NCBI GenBank assembly: GCA_023423895.1
Contig: JAFAER010000253.1
Span: 16,520 to 80,519 of the forward strand
Source: Pseudomonadota bacterium
GTDB taxonomy: Bacteria > Myxococcota_A > Polyangia > Polyangiales > Polyangiaceae
Length of the DNA: 64,000 nucleotides
Reading direction: 5' to 3'
Shown here one piece after another: positions 26,039 through 34,145 of the stretch (the first letter of the stretch is position 1; every line of letters begins with the position of its first letter). The notes under the pieces are model-generated. The model had not been told where the DNA came from. It worked only from the letters and a program-made list of their open reading frames with translations, and did no database searches. A program made the position numbers and the translations under genes.

Positions 26039-26341
26039 ATGACGAAGGTCGGATTGGTCGTGCGTCTCGTGGCGAAGGCGGGCAAGGAGGAGGAGGTCGC
26101 GAAGTTCCTCGCGGGGGCGGCGCCGCTGGCGCGCGCCGAGTCGTTCACCCCGGCGTGGTTCGCGCTCCGGACGAGCGCCGACGTCTTCTGGATCGTCGAC
26201 GCGTTCGCGAGCGAAGCCGAGCGCAAGCGCCACCTCGACGGCGAGATCGCCAAAGCGCTCCTCGCGCGGGCGTCGGAGCTGCTCGCGGAGCCGCCGGCGA
26301 TCCACGAGGCCGAGGTGCTAGGAGAGAAGCTGCCCGGCTGA
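26039..26341 (+). CDS. Antibiotic-biosynthesis-monooxygenase (ABM)-fold protein
   Basis: This encodes 100 aa from the ATG at 26039. The single ABM-like alpha/beta domain is recognisable (VGLVVRLVAKAGKEEEVAKFLAGAAPLARAE, TPAWFALRTSADVFWIVDAFASEAERKRHLDGEIAKAL). The fold includes cofactor-free quinol monooxygenases, haem-degrading enzymes and many uncharacterised small proteins. It is divergent from a GlxA regulator, which probably controls it in response to an electrophile or similar small molecule; that link is inference. Confidence 0.78.
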   Translation: MTKVGLVVRLVAKAGKEEEVAKFLAGAAPLARAESFTPAWFALRTSADVFWIVDAFASEAERKRHLDGEIAKALLARASELLAEPPAIHEAEVLGEKLPG

Positions 26342-26360
26342 GCGCGGTCGCGTTCCACAG

Positions 26361-26394
26361 CGCGCGCGGTCGAAGCGGTCGTCGGACGCGCGCG
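26361..26394. terminator. GC hairpin between convergent genes
   Basis: CGCGCGCG-G-TC (26361-26371) pairs with GACGCGCGCG (26385-26394) with one bulged G and a 13-base loop, in the 77-bp gap between two convergent stops. It has no T-tract and low sequence complexity, so support is weak. Confidence 0.28.
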
Positions 26395-26418
26395 CGAGCG
26401 AGCCGCTGGGTGACGGGC

Positions 26419-27192
26419 TCAGACGGCTTTGCGCATCGGCACTGCCGCTGGCAGCACGCGGCAGGCGCCGCGACCCGGGTAGACGCGCTTGTTCGCGCCG
26501 GGCGCTGCGTACCCGTTGATGAGAACGCGACGCGGCTTGTCCGACAGGTTCGGCATGCTCCCGTGCACGGCGTATGGGCCGAAGAAGAGCACGTCCCCCG
26601 CGCGGCCCGTGACCGAGACGGCGCGCGAGGTGTCGACGCTCCCCTTCACGAGCCGCCGTGAGGTGTCGACGGTGACGGCGTCCATGGGGACGAACTGGAG
26701 CGGGCCGTTCTCCTCCGTCATGTCGTCCACGAGGAGGATGGTCTGTACGAACGAGCCTCGGCCGTTGACGTCGCGCCAGGTGTCACCGCCCTTGTCGCGA
26801 TGCTGGATGTCCTGGTGCCAGTCGAACGCGACGCCGTCGTTCGGCATCTTGTAGTGCGCCTGGCAGAGGAGCTGCTCGCAGCAAGGCGTGCCGAGCAGGT
26901 CGCGCGCAGGCTCGACGAGCCGCGGATCCTCGCTCAAGCGGAGGAGCACGGGCTCCGCGCCGCCCGCCCACACGACGCGGTGCACCACGACGGGCCCGTG
27001 CCCGTCCGAGGGTTTGCCGACGACGAAAAACGCGCCGTCGTGATCGCCCGTTGCGGGCAGCGTCTGCGCCGTCGTGTACAGGCGCTCGAGCGCAGCGCGA
27101 GCGGCGGAGACTTCGTCCTCGCGGAAAAGGCCCCGCTTCACGACGACGCCAGAATCGTGAAAGGTTCGCGTCTCCTCGCTCGAGAGCTTCAT
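26419..27192 (-). CDS. Phytanoyl-CoA dioxygenase (PhyH) family Fe(II)/2-oxoglutarate oxygenase
   Basis: This encodes 257 aa. The facial-triad iron ligands are visible: H-x-D in FDWHQDIQHR and the distal His in AVHGSMPNLS, followed by the 2-oxoglutarate-binding Arg in RRVLINGYA. VQTILLVDDMTEENGPLQFVP is the typical core strand segment. Length and order fit the PhyH family, whose bacterial members hydroxylate varied small molecules, lipids or natural-product precursors. The substrate is not predictable here. It stands alone between a convergent ABM-like gene and the initiator tRNA. Confidence 0.87.
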   Translation of the reverse strand: MKLSSEETRTFHDSGVVVKRGLFREDEVSAARAALERLYTTAQTLPATGDHDGAFFVVGKPSDGHGPVVVHRVVWAGGAEPVLLRLSEDPRLVEPARDLLGTPCCEQLLCQAHYKMPNDGVAFDWHQDIQHRDKGGDTWRDVNGRGSFVQTILLVDDMTEENGPLQFVPMDAVTVDTSRRLVKGSVDTSRAVSVTGRAGDVLFFGPYAVHGSMPNLSDKPRRVLINGYAAPGANKRVYPGRGACRVLPAAVPMRKAV

Positions 27193-27568
27193 GGCGCTTC
27201 AGCGAAAGGATAGCGACCCGAGCCCGACGACCAGAAGATTCCGGCAACCGCCCCGGCGCCGCTGAGCTCAGGTGCGCGGATCGAGGCGCCAGAGCGCACC
27301 GAGCGCGACCGCTTGCGGCTGTTGCCGCGATTCGTCGAGTCACCGGACGCTAGAACCAACCTCGGCCGAGGCAGGGCAGGACGAAGCCCTGGCGCCCGAC
27401 GGCGCGTGGGTTCATGCCCTCGATGGATGCGCGGCGCGCCGGTGGCCGGTGAGATGAAGGACGCACGATCTCGTGCTCGACCGCATTTCGATCGTGACGG
27501 CGAGAGGCGTCCCGTCGTAAAGATTCCTTCGCTCGGTTCGCCGAGCTCCGGGTGAACCCGGAAGGTGA
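27193..27568. other. Gap upstream of initiator tRNA
   Basis: These 376 bases run from the PhyH start to the tRNA. No gene is supported; apparent open frames are random. A small hairpin CCGGGT-GA-ACCCGG lies at 27548-27561, just before the tRNA, and may belong to its promoter or processing region. No clear -35/-10 pair was identified. Confidence 0.35.
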
Positions 27569-27642
<74 letters not shown>

Positions 27643-27733
27643 CTCGATTCGAACCTGCGGTCCTCGCGGCCGTGGGTTCGATGCGTTTTGTGGCCGAAAG
27701 GCAAGGCGGGGAACCTTGCGTGCAACTGCCCCG

Positions 27734-28513
27734 TCAGCTGAGCGAGGCGACCGTGCGGAGCTCGGCGAGGAGGGCGCGGGGGGTCATCCCCGCGATCGCT
27801 CGGAACTCGGCGATGAGATGCGCTTGGTCGTAGTAGCCGGCCGTCACGGCGATCTCCGCCCAGCCCGCGGCGCGCTCTCCTCGCGCGGACTCGACTGCAC
27901 GACGGAAACGCACGAGCTTCGCGAAAGCCTTCGGACCGAGACCGGTCCTCTCGAGGAAGACTCGACGGAGATGACGCTCGCTCATTCCGAGCTCGTCGGC
28001 GACGGCATTCACCGGCGCATCGACGAGCTTTCCTGCAGCATCGAGCACGAGGGATGACACTGTCGGAGCCGCTCGTGCCTTCATCATTCTTTCGGCCAGG
28101 ACGCTGTCCACGATCCTCGTCGACTCGAGCGCGCTCTCGGCGTGTGCGAGACGATCGAACGTCTCTCGCGTCGCCGCCGGGCCCCAGAGATCGTCGAGCG
28201 CGACGACGCGGCCCGCGATTTCCTTCGCGGGTACTCCGAGGATGGCTTCGGTCGCGCCGAGACGAATGCGTGCCGTGACGATGCGAACGACGCCGCGAGG
28301 GGTCTTCCGATGGACGTGTGCTCGCGCACCGAAGGCATACGCATCGAGACTGCCTCGTGCCGCGGCTCCGAACCGGAAGATCAAATCGATCTGGGGATGC
28401 GGGATCGCGACGTGGGGGACGTCGGCGACCTCGTAGCCGATGAGCGCTTCGACGGCGCGCGCGGCGCTCGGGCTCGGGGCAACGCGGACGTGACGAACGA
28501 CCCTTTCCGGCAC
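27734..28513 (-). CDS. AraC-family transcriptional regulator
   Basis: This encodes 259 aa with a GTG start at 28513. The N-terminal half has a sensing domain of the DUF6597 kind (PHPQIDLIFRFGA, VHRKTPRGVVRIVTARIRLGATEAIL, DLWGP). The C-terminal 90 residues are an AraC HTH pair (VNAVADELGMSERHLRRVFLERTGLGPKAFAKLVRFRRAV, WAEIAVTAGYYDQAHLIAEFRAIAGMTP). It is divergent from an NAD-dependent epimerase-like gene 86 bp away, the probable target. No clear inverted repeat was seen in that gap. Confidence 0.88.
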   Translation of the reverse strand: MPERVVRHVRVAPSPSAARAVEALIGYEVADVPHVAIPHPQIDLIFRFGAAARGSLDAYAFGARAHVHRKTPRGVVRIVTARIRLGATEAILGVPAKEIAGRVVALDDLWGPAATRETFDRLAHAESALESTRIVDSVLAERMMKARAAPTVSSLVLDAAGKLVDAPVNAVADELGMSERHLRRVFLERTGLGPKAFAKLVRFRRAVESARGERAAGWAEIAVTAGYYDQAHLIAEFRAIAGMTPRALLAELRTVASLS

Positions 28514-28599
28514 GTTCTTTCGATGACGTGGAGGGCGGTTGCGTTCCGCTGTCCGTTTCTTCCAATTCTCCGAGCGCGTGCGTTCGTACCGTCGAGAGC

Positions 28600-29427
28600 A
28601 TGAAGATCCTCATCACCGGAGCAACGGGAAAAGTTGGAAGTCGTCTCGCCAAACGCCTGGCGGGCCGCGGCGATCGAGTCCGGGCGCTCGTCCGCGATCC
28701 GCACCGCGCAACCGAGCTCGGCCTCGATGTCGAGCTCGTGAAGGGCGACCTCCTCGACGAAACGTCACTCGCTGCCGCAGTGCGCAGCGTCGACGCCGTC
28801 GTCCACTGCGCCGCTTTCTTTCGCGGAGCCACACCGGAAGAAGCGCACGCGGTGAATGATCTCGGCACGCGTCACCTTGGCGCAGCCGCGCGCGCGGCAA
28901 ACGTCGAGCGCTTCGTCTTCATGAGCACCTGTCTCGTGTACGGACCGAATGCCAAACAACCGGTGCAGGAAGACTCTCCATGCGAACCGGTGGCCGCGTA
29001 TCCGGTGAGCAAGCTCGTCGCCGAGCGCGCGCTCCTCGCGCAGGAGGGGCTCGATGTGCGTATCCTTCGTCTTCCGTTCGTCTACGGCGACGGCGATCCT
29101 CACATCCAGGAGGTCGTCCCCCTGATGCGTGGCTTCGATCCGAAGCAACGCATGTCCATCGGTCATCACGCCGACGTCGCGCAAGCGGTCGAGCGCATCC
29201 TCGACGTACGCGAGGCTGCCCATCGCATCTACAACGTCGTCGACGACGACGCGCCCGATCTCGCCACGCTCTACGCGGCGGTAGGTGCTCCTCCGCCCGA
29301 CGGCGCCGACGCCGAACGTGGTCGAACCTTCGCAGTCGTGATTGACGGTCGACGCATCCGCGAGGTCCTCGGCTTCCGGCCGGAGTTCCCGCGGCTTGCC
29401 GATGCGGTCGCGCGAGGGCGTCTCTGA
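28600..29427 (+). CDS. Extended SDR NAD(P)-dependent epimerase/dehydratase
   Basis: This encodes 275 aa from the ATG at 28600. It has a Rossmann start MKILITGATGKVGSRLAKRLAGRG, an acidic turn KGDLLDETSLAAAV, a strand-4 motif VVHCAAFF, STCLVYGP with the catalytic Ser/Thr, and the YxxxK pair in YPVSKLVAERALL. The C-terminal part is short for a sugar epimerase. The substrate is unknown; the family acts on nucleotide sugars, steroids or small carbonyls. It is divergent from the AraC regulator, which probably controls it. Confidence 0.87.
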   Translation: MKILITGATGKVGSRLAKRLAGRGDRVRALVRDPHRATELGLDVELVKGDLLDETSLAAAVRSVDAVVHCAAFFRGATPEEAHAVNDLGTRHLGAAARAANVERFVFMSTCLVYGPNAKQPVQEDSPCEPVAAYPVSKLVAERALLAQEGLDVRILRLPFVYGDGDPHIQEVVPLMRGFDPKQRMSIGHHADVAQAVERILDVREAAHRIYNVVDDDAPDLATLYAAVGAPPPDGADAERGRTFAVVIDGRRIREVLGFRPEFPRLADAVARGRL

Positions 29428-29501
29428 CGCGTGTCTCCTCCAGGTCGAGCTCGCGCAGCGGTGTCTTCTGATGGCGCTCCGTGCGAGCCCAGGATCACCC
29501 T

Positions 29502-30467
29502 TCACGGACTCGCGCGAGCCAGTCGTCTCGCGACCACCTGCAGGTGATCGCGCAGTGCGCTGGACGACTCGAGGATCTCGAAGTCGACGCCGAGCCAGAG
29601 GATCCTCGAGACGAGAACGTCGAGCGTCGGCGCGCCGAGCTCCAGGGTGCACGTCGCGTCGGTGGCGCGAGAGAAGAGCCCGTCGAACGGCCCAATGCGA
29701 GGACGCACGTCTTCGATCGCGGCGTGGAGCAGGACCTTGGCGCGATGGCCGTGCGCAGACGACGAGACCGACCTGGTGACGTACTCGACGAGGTCCTCCG
29801 CAGGCGGGGGCCGCGCTTTGAATCGCTCGCTCGTCGACTCGACGCTTGCGATTCGGTCGAGACGGAAGGTGCGCCACTCCTCCTTCGAGGGATCCCACGC
29901 GACCAGGTACCAGAGGTTCCCGACCCGAACGAGCCGGAACGGTTCCACCCGACGGTCCGTCTTGGCTCCGTCTCGAGCAACGTAGGTGAGCCGCGTCACG
30001 AGCCGTTCTGCGCACGCCGCCGCCAGCGCTGAGACGTTCCCGAGCGAGAGCGACCGCGGGCGACCGCCGACCTCGAGCACCACGCCGCGGAGGGTGCGGA
30101 GGTTCTTCCGCAGTCGTGGCGGCAACACGCGCTCGAGCTTCGAGAGCGCGCGCATGGCTGCGGTGCCAGCGCCCGTCACTTGGGTGCCCGCCGCTGCGTG
30201 GAGACCCACGAAGACGGCGGTCGCTTCGTCCTCGTCGAGCGAGAGAGGCGGAAGCGAGGCGCCGGGGCCGATCATGTATCCGCCCGCAACGCCCGTCGCT
30301 CCGTCGATTGGATAGCCGAGGCTGCGCAGTCGATCGATGTCGCGCCGCAGCGTTCGTGCGGTCACCTCGAGTCTCTCCGCCAGCTCGGCCCCGCTCCAGG
30401 AGGACCTTGCTTGAAGGAGCGTGAGTAGACGAAGGAGGCGCGCCGACGTCTGAAGCATGCGAGGCAT
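29502..30467 (-). CDS. YafY-type HTH/WYL-domain regulator
   Basis: This encodes 321 aa; 30458 is an alternative start with better GAGG spacing. Residues 5-60 form an HTH_11 (RLLRLLTLLQARSSWSGAELAERLEVTARTLRRDIDRLRSLGYPI). A WYL domain follows (LTYVARDGAKTDRRVEPFRLVRVGNLWYLVAWD) and a WCX-like C-terminus (VLLHAAIEDVRPRIGPFDGL). Such proteins sense nucleic-acid or small-molecule ligands and control a divergent gene. Here a VOC-family gene is divergent, and a perfect 7-bp-arm dyad lies 13 bases upstream of this start. Confidence 0.92.
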   Translation of the reverse strand: MPRMLQTSARLLRLLTLLQARSSWSGAELAERLEVTARTLRRDIDRLRSLGYPIDGATGVAGGYMIGPGASLPPLSLDEDEATAVFVGLHAAAGTQVTGAGTAAMRALSKLERVLPPRLRKNLRTLRGVVLEVGGRPRSLSLGNVSALAAACAERLVTRLTYVARDGAKTDRRVEPFRLVRVGNLWYLVAWDPSKEEWRTFRLDRIASVESTSERFKARPPPAEDLVEYVTRSVSSSAHGHRAKVLLHAAIEDVRPRIGPFDGLFSRATDATCTLELGAPTLDVLVSRILWLGVDFEILESSSALRDHLQVVARRLARASP

Positions 30468-30479
30468 CCTCGCACACGC

Positions 30480-30500
30480 TGAGGACCGAATCTGTCCTCA
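30480..30500. promoter_or_regulatory. Probable operator of the WYL regulator
   Basis: TGAGGAC-CGAATCT-GTCCTCA has perfect 7-bp arms and a 7-base AT-richer centre in the 138-bp divergent gap between the WYL regulator and the VOC gene. Its position next to the regulator start and its symmetry fit a dimer site for autoregulation and control of the VOC gene. Confidence 0.65.
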
Positions 30501-30605
30501 ATGGGTGTCAGAACTCCAACGTGGACTGCGGCGGGATCCGGTCACCCGGACCGCGCATGTCGCCACTGCGGTCCCCGCATGCAGGTCCACCCATTGGAGG
30601 TCATC

Positions 30606-31004
30606 ATGAAGCTCGCGTCCGTTCGTCTCGTTGCCGCCGACATCCGGAAGATGGTTGCCTTCTACGAGCTGGTGACGGAGCGCTCCGCGGAATGGCTGGC
30701 ACCCGTCTTCGCAGAGATCGTCACCCCAGGAGCTACGCTCGCGATCGGCGCCGCCGAAACGGTTGCTCTCTGGAAGGAGGGAAGCGGAGAGCCGGGTGCC
30801 AATCGAACGGCGTACATCGAGCTCCAGGTCGAGGACATCGACGCGCACTACGAACGCCTCGAGGGCAAGGTCTCCCTCGTCCACGAGATGAAGACCATGC
30901 CATGGGGCAACAAGACGTTTCAGTTCCGCGATCCCGAGGGCACGGCCGTCTCGCTGTACATGCCCGCCACCGATGCCGCGCGGAAGCGCTTCGCGTCCCG
31001 ATAA
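30606..31004 (+). CDS. VOC-superfamily (glyoxalase/bleomycin-resistance-like) protein
   Basis: This encodes 132 aa from the ATG at 30606, preceded by a strong GGAGG five bases away. It has the paired beta-alpha-beta-beta-beta modules of the VOC fold (KLASVRLVAADIRKMVAFYELVTER and AYIELQVEDIDAHYERLEG, FQFRDPEGTAVSLYMP). The Glu/His metal ligands common in glyoxalases are only partly recognisable. Such proteins paired with a YafY-type regulator are frequent in actinobacteria and myxobacteria; their reaction is unknown. Confidence 0.85.
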   Translation: MKLASVRLVAADIRKMVAFYELVTERSAEWLAPVFAEIVTPGATLAIGAAETVALWKEGSGEPGANRTAYIELQVEDIDAHYERLEGKVSLVHEMKTMPWGNKTFQFRDPEGTAVSLYMPATDAARKRFASR

Positions 31005-31017
31005 GGACCGCGTTCTA

Positions 31018-31040
31018 CCTTCGACATTCGTTGTCGGAGG
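31018..31040. terminator. Hairpin between convergent VOC and NmrA-like genes
   Basis: CCTTCGAC (31018-31025) pairs with GTCGGAGG (31033-31040), 8 bp with one G-U and a 7-base loop, in the 77-bp gap between convergent stops. No T-tract is present. Confidence 0.4.
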
Positions 31041-31081
31041 CGACCCCGGATATGTGCCTTGGCTACGATTCGTAGGGGGCA

Positions 31082-31963
31082 TCATCGCGGCGCGGCCGGC
31101 ATATGAAGCTCGCGGAGGTATTCGGTCGCGGACGTCGGCTTGCGGCCGATCAGCTTTTCAAGGTCACGGGGCGTGTCCTCCCATTCGCCGCCGGCCATGC
31201 CCCGCAGCCATTGCTGGACGAACGGCCGGACGTGTTCGGGAAGCCCGGCGGCCTCGAGGATCTCGAGGTATTCGTCGTCCGAGACCGTGACGTAAGGCAC
31301 GTTTCGGTGAGACAGCTCGGTCAGGACCTTCGCAATGTCCTGGAAGGAAACAGCCGGGTCACCGGCGAGGTTGTAGCTCTTGCCCTCGTGACCTTGGCCC
31401 GTGAGGATCGCGGCGTGGGCGGCCGCCAGATCGTCGCGCGTCGCGGCGGCGAACTTGCCCGAAGCGGCAGGCCCGCGGACGCCCGTCTCGAGCACCTTCG
31501 GCCCGAGATAGACAGCCAGCGAGTCGATGAAAGGTGGATGCTCCGCGAGCGTCCACGCCACGCCCGAGGCCTTCAGCTTCCCGACCGTGAAGATGTCCTC
31601 GTCGGTGACCTCCTTCATCGAGAAGGAAGAGCCAGGCTTGCGGTGGACGGGCATGAACACCAGATGCCGAACGCCGGCCGCGGCCGCCGCGTCGATGACG
31701 TTGCCGTGCGCCTCGTTGCGGGGCGTGAAAGCGTGCGTCGAGACGAGCATCACCTTCTCGATGCCCTCGAACGCCGCGGGGAGACTGGCCTTGTCCAGGT
31801 AGTCGCCCCGGCGCAGCTCGATCCCGAGCGCTGCGAGGTCCTGGGCCTTGCTCGGATCGCGAACGAGGCCGACGAGCTGAGCAGCAGGCCGGAGTTTCAG
31901 GAGATGGTGAAGCGTCTTCCGGCCAATGCCGCCGCTGGCGCCGGTCACGAGGATCTTGGTCAT
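31082..31963 (-). CDS. NmrA-like NAD(P)H-binding SDR
   Basis: This encodes 293 aa. The ATG at 31963 is chosen because AAGGGA precedes it by five bases. The Rossmann motif is TKILVTGASGGIGRKTLHHLLK, and the body (LVGLVRDPSKAQDLAALGIELRRGDYLD, HLVFMPVHR, YNLAGDPAVSFQDIAKVL) matches the atypical SDR/NmrA group including QorB-type quinone reductases. There is no YxxxK, as usual for this group. It may be a quinone or azo reductase or a redox-sensing regulator. An AraC regulator is divergent 122 bp away; CGAATTCG at 32036-32043 lies between them. Confidence 0.87.
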   Translation of the reverse strand: MTKILVTGASGGIGRKTLHHLLKLRPAAQLVGLVRDPSKAQDLAALGIELRRGDYLDKASLPAAFEGIEKVMLVSTHAFTPRNEAHGNVIDAAAAAGVRHLVFMPVHRKPGSSFSMKEVTDEDIFTVGKLKASGVAWTLAEHPPFIDSLAVYLGPKVLETGVRGPAASGKFAAATRDDLAAAHAAILTGQGHEGKSYNLAGDPAVSFQDIAKVLTELSHRNVPYVTVSDDEYLEILEAAGLPEHVRPFVQQWLRGMAGGEWEDTPRDLEKLIGRKPTSATEYLRELHMPAAPR

Positions 31964-32085
31964 GGGTTTCCCTTCGCTGCGTGAAGGTACGTCGCGCGAC
32001 CGGGACGATCCATGCGACGGCGTCCACATGATTTTCGAATTCGTCCAAACTAGCCGCCGCCTCGAGACTCGCTAAGGTCACGACC

Positions 32086-33036
32086 ATGGACGCATTGAGC
32101 GAGGTACTGGGACACGTTCGTTTGAAGGACACGAGCTGGGCGTGTGTCCTCGCGGGGACGCCCTGGGGTCTCGAGCTCGAGGAGATGAAGGGGTGCGTCC
32201 GCTTTCACTACGTCACGCGTGGAAGCTGCTGGCTCTCGGCGGGAGTCGCGCAGCCGCGCATCGCGCTCTCGGGTGGCGATCTCGCCGTCCTGCCGCACGG
32301 ACATGCCCACACGCTCCGAGAACAGCCGCGGAGCCGCGTCACTTCGCTACGAGAGGCGATGCAGAGTGCAGCCTCGCGGTCGACCAGCACGGATCATCAC
32401 GTGAAGGTCGGCGGCGGTGGCGCCGAGACGAACATCGTGCACGGCGCGTTCATCATCGACGACCCGGACGACGCGCCGATCCTCGCGACGCTGCCGCCCG
32501 TGATCCGGATCACCCCCGATGCCGGCGAGCCCGTGCCGTCCTTCGTCCAGAACCTGCAGTTCATCTCGCGCGAGCTCGATCTGGGACGCCCCGGATCGAA
32601 GCTCGTCCTGACTCGCATGGCGGACGTCATTCTCGTCCAGCTTCTCCGCGCGTACATCGAGAGCCTCCCCGAGGGATCGGAGGGATTCCTCGGTGCCCTG
32701 CGCGACAAGCACATGGCCGCGGCGCTCGGAATGATGCACCACAGTCCGGAGGAGCCGTGGACCGTCGCGCGACTCGCCGACGAGGTCGGACTATCGCGCT
32801 CCGGCTTCGCGGCGCGCTTCTCCAAGCTGGTCGGCGAGACACCGCTCGCGTATCTGACTCGCCTCCGGATGCGGCGCGCCTCTCTCCTCCTCCGAAAAGG
32901 CGCGACGCTCGCGAAGGTCTCTCGAATGACGGGATATTCGTCGGAGGCGTCGTTCAGCCACGCTTTCAGGCAATGGGTCGGCGTCGCGCCGGGCGCCTAT
33001 CGGCGAAAGGAGCGCCCCGAAGAGCGGCAAGATTGA
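32086..33036 (+). CDS. AraC-family regulator with cupin sensor domain
   Basis: This encodes 316 aa from the ATG at 32086, with AAGG eight bases upstream. Residues 10-200 form a cupin_6-type sensor (GCVRFHYVTRGSCWLSAG, ALSGGDLAVLPHGHAHTL). Residues 205-310 are the AraC HTH pair (WTVARLADEVGLSRSGFAARFSKLVGETPLAYLTRLRMRRA, ATLAKVSRMTGYSSEASFSHAFRQWVGVAPGAYRR). It is divergent from an NmrA-like oxidoreductase, the usual target arrangement for this class. Confidence 0.92.
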   Translation: MDALSEVLGHVRLKDTSWACVLAGTPWGLELEEMKGCVRFHYVTRGSCWLSAGVAQPRIALSGGDLAVLPHGHAHTLREQPRSRVTSLREAMQSAASRSTSTDHHVKVGGGGAETNIVHGAFIIDDPDDAPILATLPPVIRITPDAGEPVPSFVQNLQFISRELDLGRPGSKLVLTRMADVILVQLLRAYIESLPEGSEGFLGALRDKHMAAALGMMHHSPEEPWTVARLADEVGLSRSGFAARFSKLVGETPLAYLTRLRMRRASLLLRKGATLAKVSRMTGYSSEASFSHAFRQWVGVAPGAYRRKERPEERQD

Positions 33037-33176
33037 CCGCGCCGTCAGCGTCTGTGCGCGCCTCCGACGACGACCCTGCCCATGCGAGGACTTCGAAACC
33101 GATGCTGGCGCGTGGACGCGCATCGGTAGCGCCGCCGTTGCATACACCGGCGGCTACGCGCCGGTGGCCGCTACCG

Positions 33177-33290
33177 GTGCGAGTCACGATTCCGGCCGGG
33201 CAGACCTATGCCTTCTACGTGACGAGCACGCAGACGTCGGTCAGCCTCAACTACGGGTGCACGCGGGCATGGCTGCGCCGTCAGCCGTAG
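33177..33290 (+). pseudogene. Fragment of a secreted-protein gene
   Basis: In frame from the GTG at 33177 the translation reads VRVTIPAGQTYAFYVT then STQTSVSLNYG before turning to unrelated residues and a stop at 33290. IPAGQTYAFYVT and SVSLNY are typical beta-strand wording of secreted beta-sandwich proteins. There is no proper start, signal peptide or continuation, so it is read as a short relic. It overlaps the 3' end of the SRPBCC gene on the other strand by 10 bases. Confidence 0.35.
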
Positions 33291-33793
33291 CCGAGGCCGA
33301 CGAGGAGCTCGTCGAGCTGGCGGTGCACCTCGTTGACCATCGTCTCCTCGGACGAGCCCGTGAGCGCCTCTTCGAGCGCCTCCTTCGACGGATGGAGCTC
33401 GGTCAAGACCAGCAGCGTCTTGCCCTCCTTCTCCTCGAAGGTGACAGTCGTGATCGACTGCCCCGCGTCGCCTTCGTCGTTCGTCCAGACGAGGCGCTCG
33501 TTCGGGATCACCTCGGTGTACGTGCCGAAGAACGCCATCTCCGAGTCGCCGGCGGCGAACACCAGCTTGTAGGTGCCTCCGACGCGAACGTCCTGCTCGC
33601 ACGAGACCAGCGTGATGGGCATCGACCTCGGCACCCACCATCGCTTGAATAGATCCGGCTTCGTGAACGCATCGAACACGATGCGCGCCGGGCCGTCGAA
33701 CGTCCGCGTGACGACGAGCTCGCGCTCCGACTTGCGCCTCACCGTCGTGACGTGTTTTGCCGCCGCCATCCCACGCTCACTACTTCCGTCCAT
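33281..33793 (-). CDS. SRPBCC/AHSA1-family protein
   Basis: This encodes 170 aa. The ATG at 33793 is preferred because AAGGAG lies seven bases before it; this makes it overlap the ArsR gene by 14 bp. It has the AHSA1 pattern: RELVVTRTFDGPARIVFDAFTKPDLFKRWW, DVRVGGTYKLVF, FFGTYTEVIPNERLVWTN, TTVTFEEKEGKTLLVLTELHPSKEALEEALTG. The hydrophobic-cavity fold binds lipid-like or aromatic ligands. Pairing in one operon with an ArsR-type repressor is very common and suggests repressor-controlled stress or ligand handling. The reaction is unknown. Confidence 0.92.
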   Translation of the reverse strand: MDGSSERGMAAAKHVTTVRRKSERELVVTRTFDGPARIVFDAFTKPDLFKRWWVPRSMPITLVSCEQDVRVGGTYKLVFAAGDSEMAFFGTYTEVIPNERLVWTNDEGDAGQSITTVTFEEKEGKTLLVLTELHPSKEALEEALTGSSEETMVNEVHRQLDELLVGLGYG

Positions 33794-34136
33794 CACGCTT
33801 CTCCTTCCGCTTCTGCTCGTCGATGATCGCGTCCAGCTCGTCGAACCGGTCGGCCCAGAGCTGACGGCACTTGGCCATCCATGCGGTCTCTTCTTCGAGT
33901 CGTCGTGGGCCGATCCGGCACGTGCGCACACGACCGACCTTCTCGGTAGTGACGAGCCCCGCCTCCTCCAGGACCACGACGTGCTTCTTCATGCCCGTGA
34001 GGGTCATGTGGAAGCGGTCGGCGAGCTCCGAGATCGAAGCCTCCGAACGTCCGAGCTGCTCGAGGACGCCACGCCGCGTCGCGTCCGAGAGCGCGGCGAA
34101 CGAGGCATCGAGGCGCGGATTCGAATACTGAACCAT
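33780..34136 (-). CDS. ArsR-family winged-helix repressor
   Basis: This encodes 118 aa from the ATG at 34136; a GTG nine bases earlier is the alternative. The wHTH is clear: LDASFAALSDATRRGVLEQLGRSEASISELADRFHMTLTGMKKHVVVLEEAGLVTTEKVGRVR, though the metal-binding Cys motif of ArsR proper is absent. It is therefore of the SRPBCC-associated, non-metal type. It is first in an operon with the SRPBCC gene. A GAACCA-TG-TGGTTC palindrome sits on its start codon, suggesting autorepression. Confidence 0.92.
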   Translation of the reverse strand: MVQYSNPRLDASFAALSDATRRGVLEQLGRSEASISELADRFHMTLTGMKKHVVVLEEAGLVTTEKVGRVRTCRIGPRRLEEETAWMAKCRQLWADRFDELDAIIDEQKRKEKRDGRK

Positions 34137-34143
34137 GTGGTTC
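34130..34143. promoter_or_regulatory. Palindrome over ArsR start codon
   Basis: GAACCA-TG-TGGTTC has perfect 6-bp arms and spans the start codon at 34134-34136 (one further T-A pair at 34129/34144). A repressor bound here would block its own transcription or translation start. This is a plausible autoregulatory site for the ArsR protein. Confidence 0.45.
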
Positions 34144-34145
34144 AC

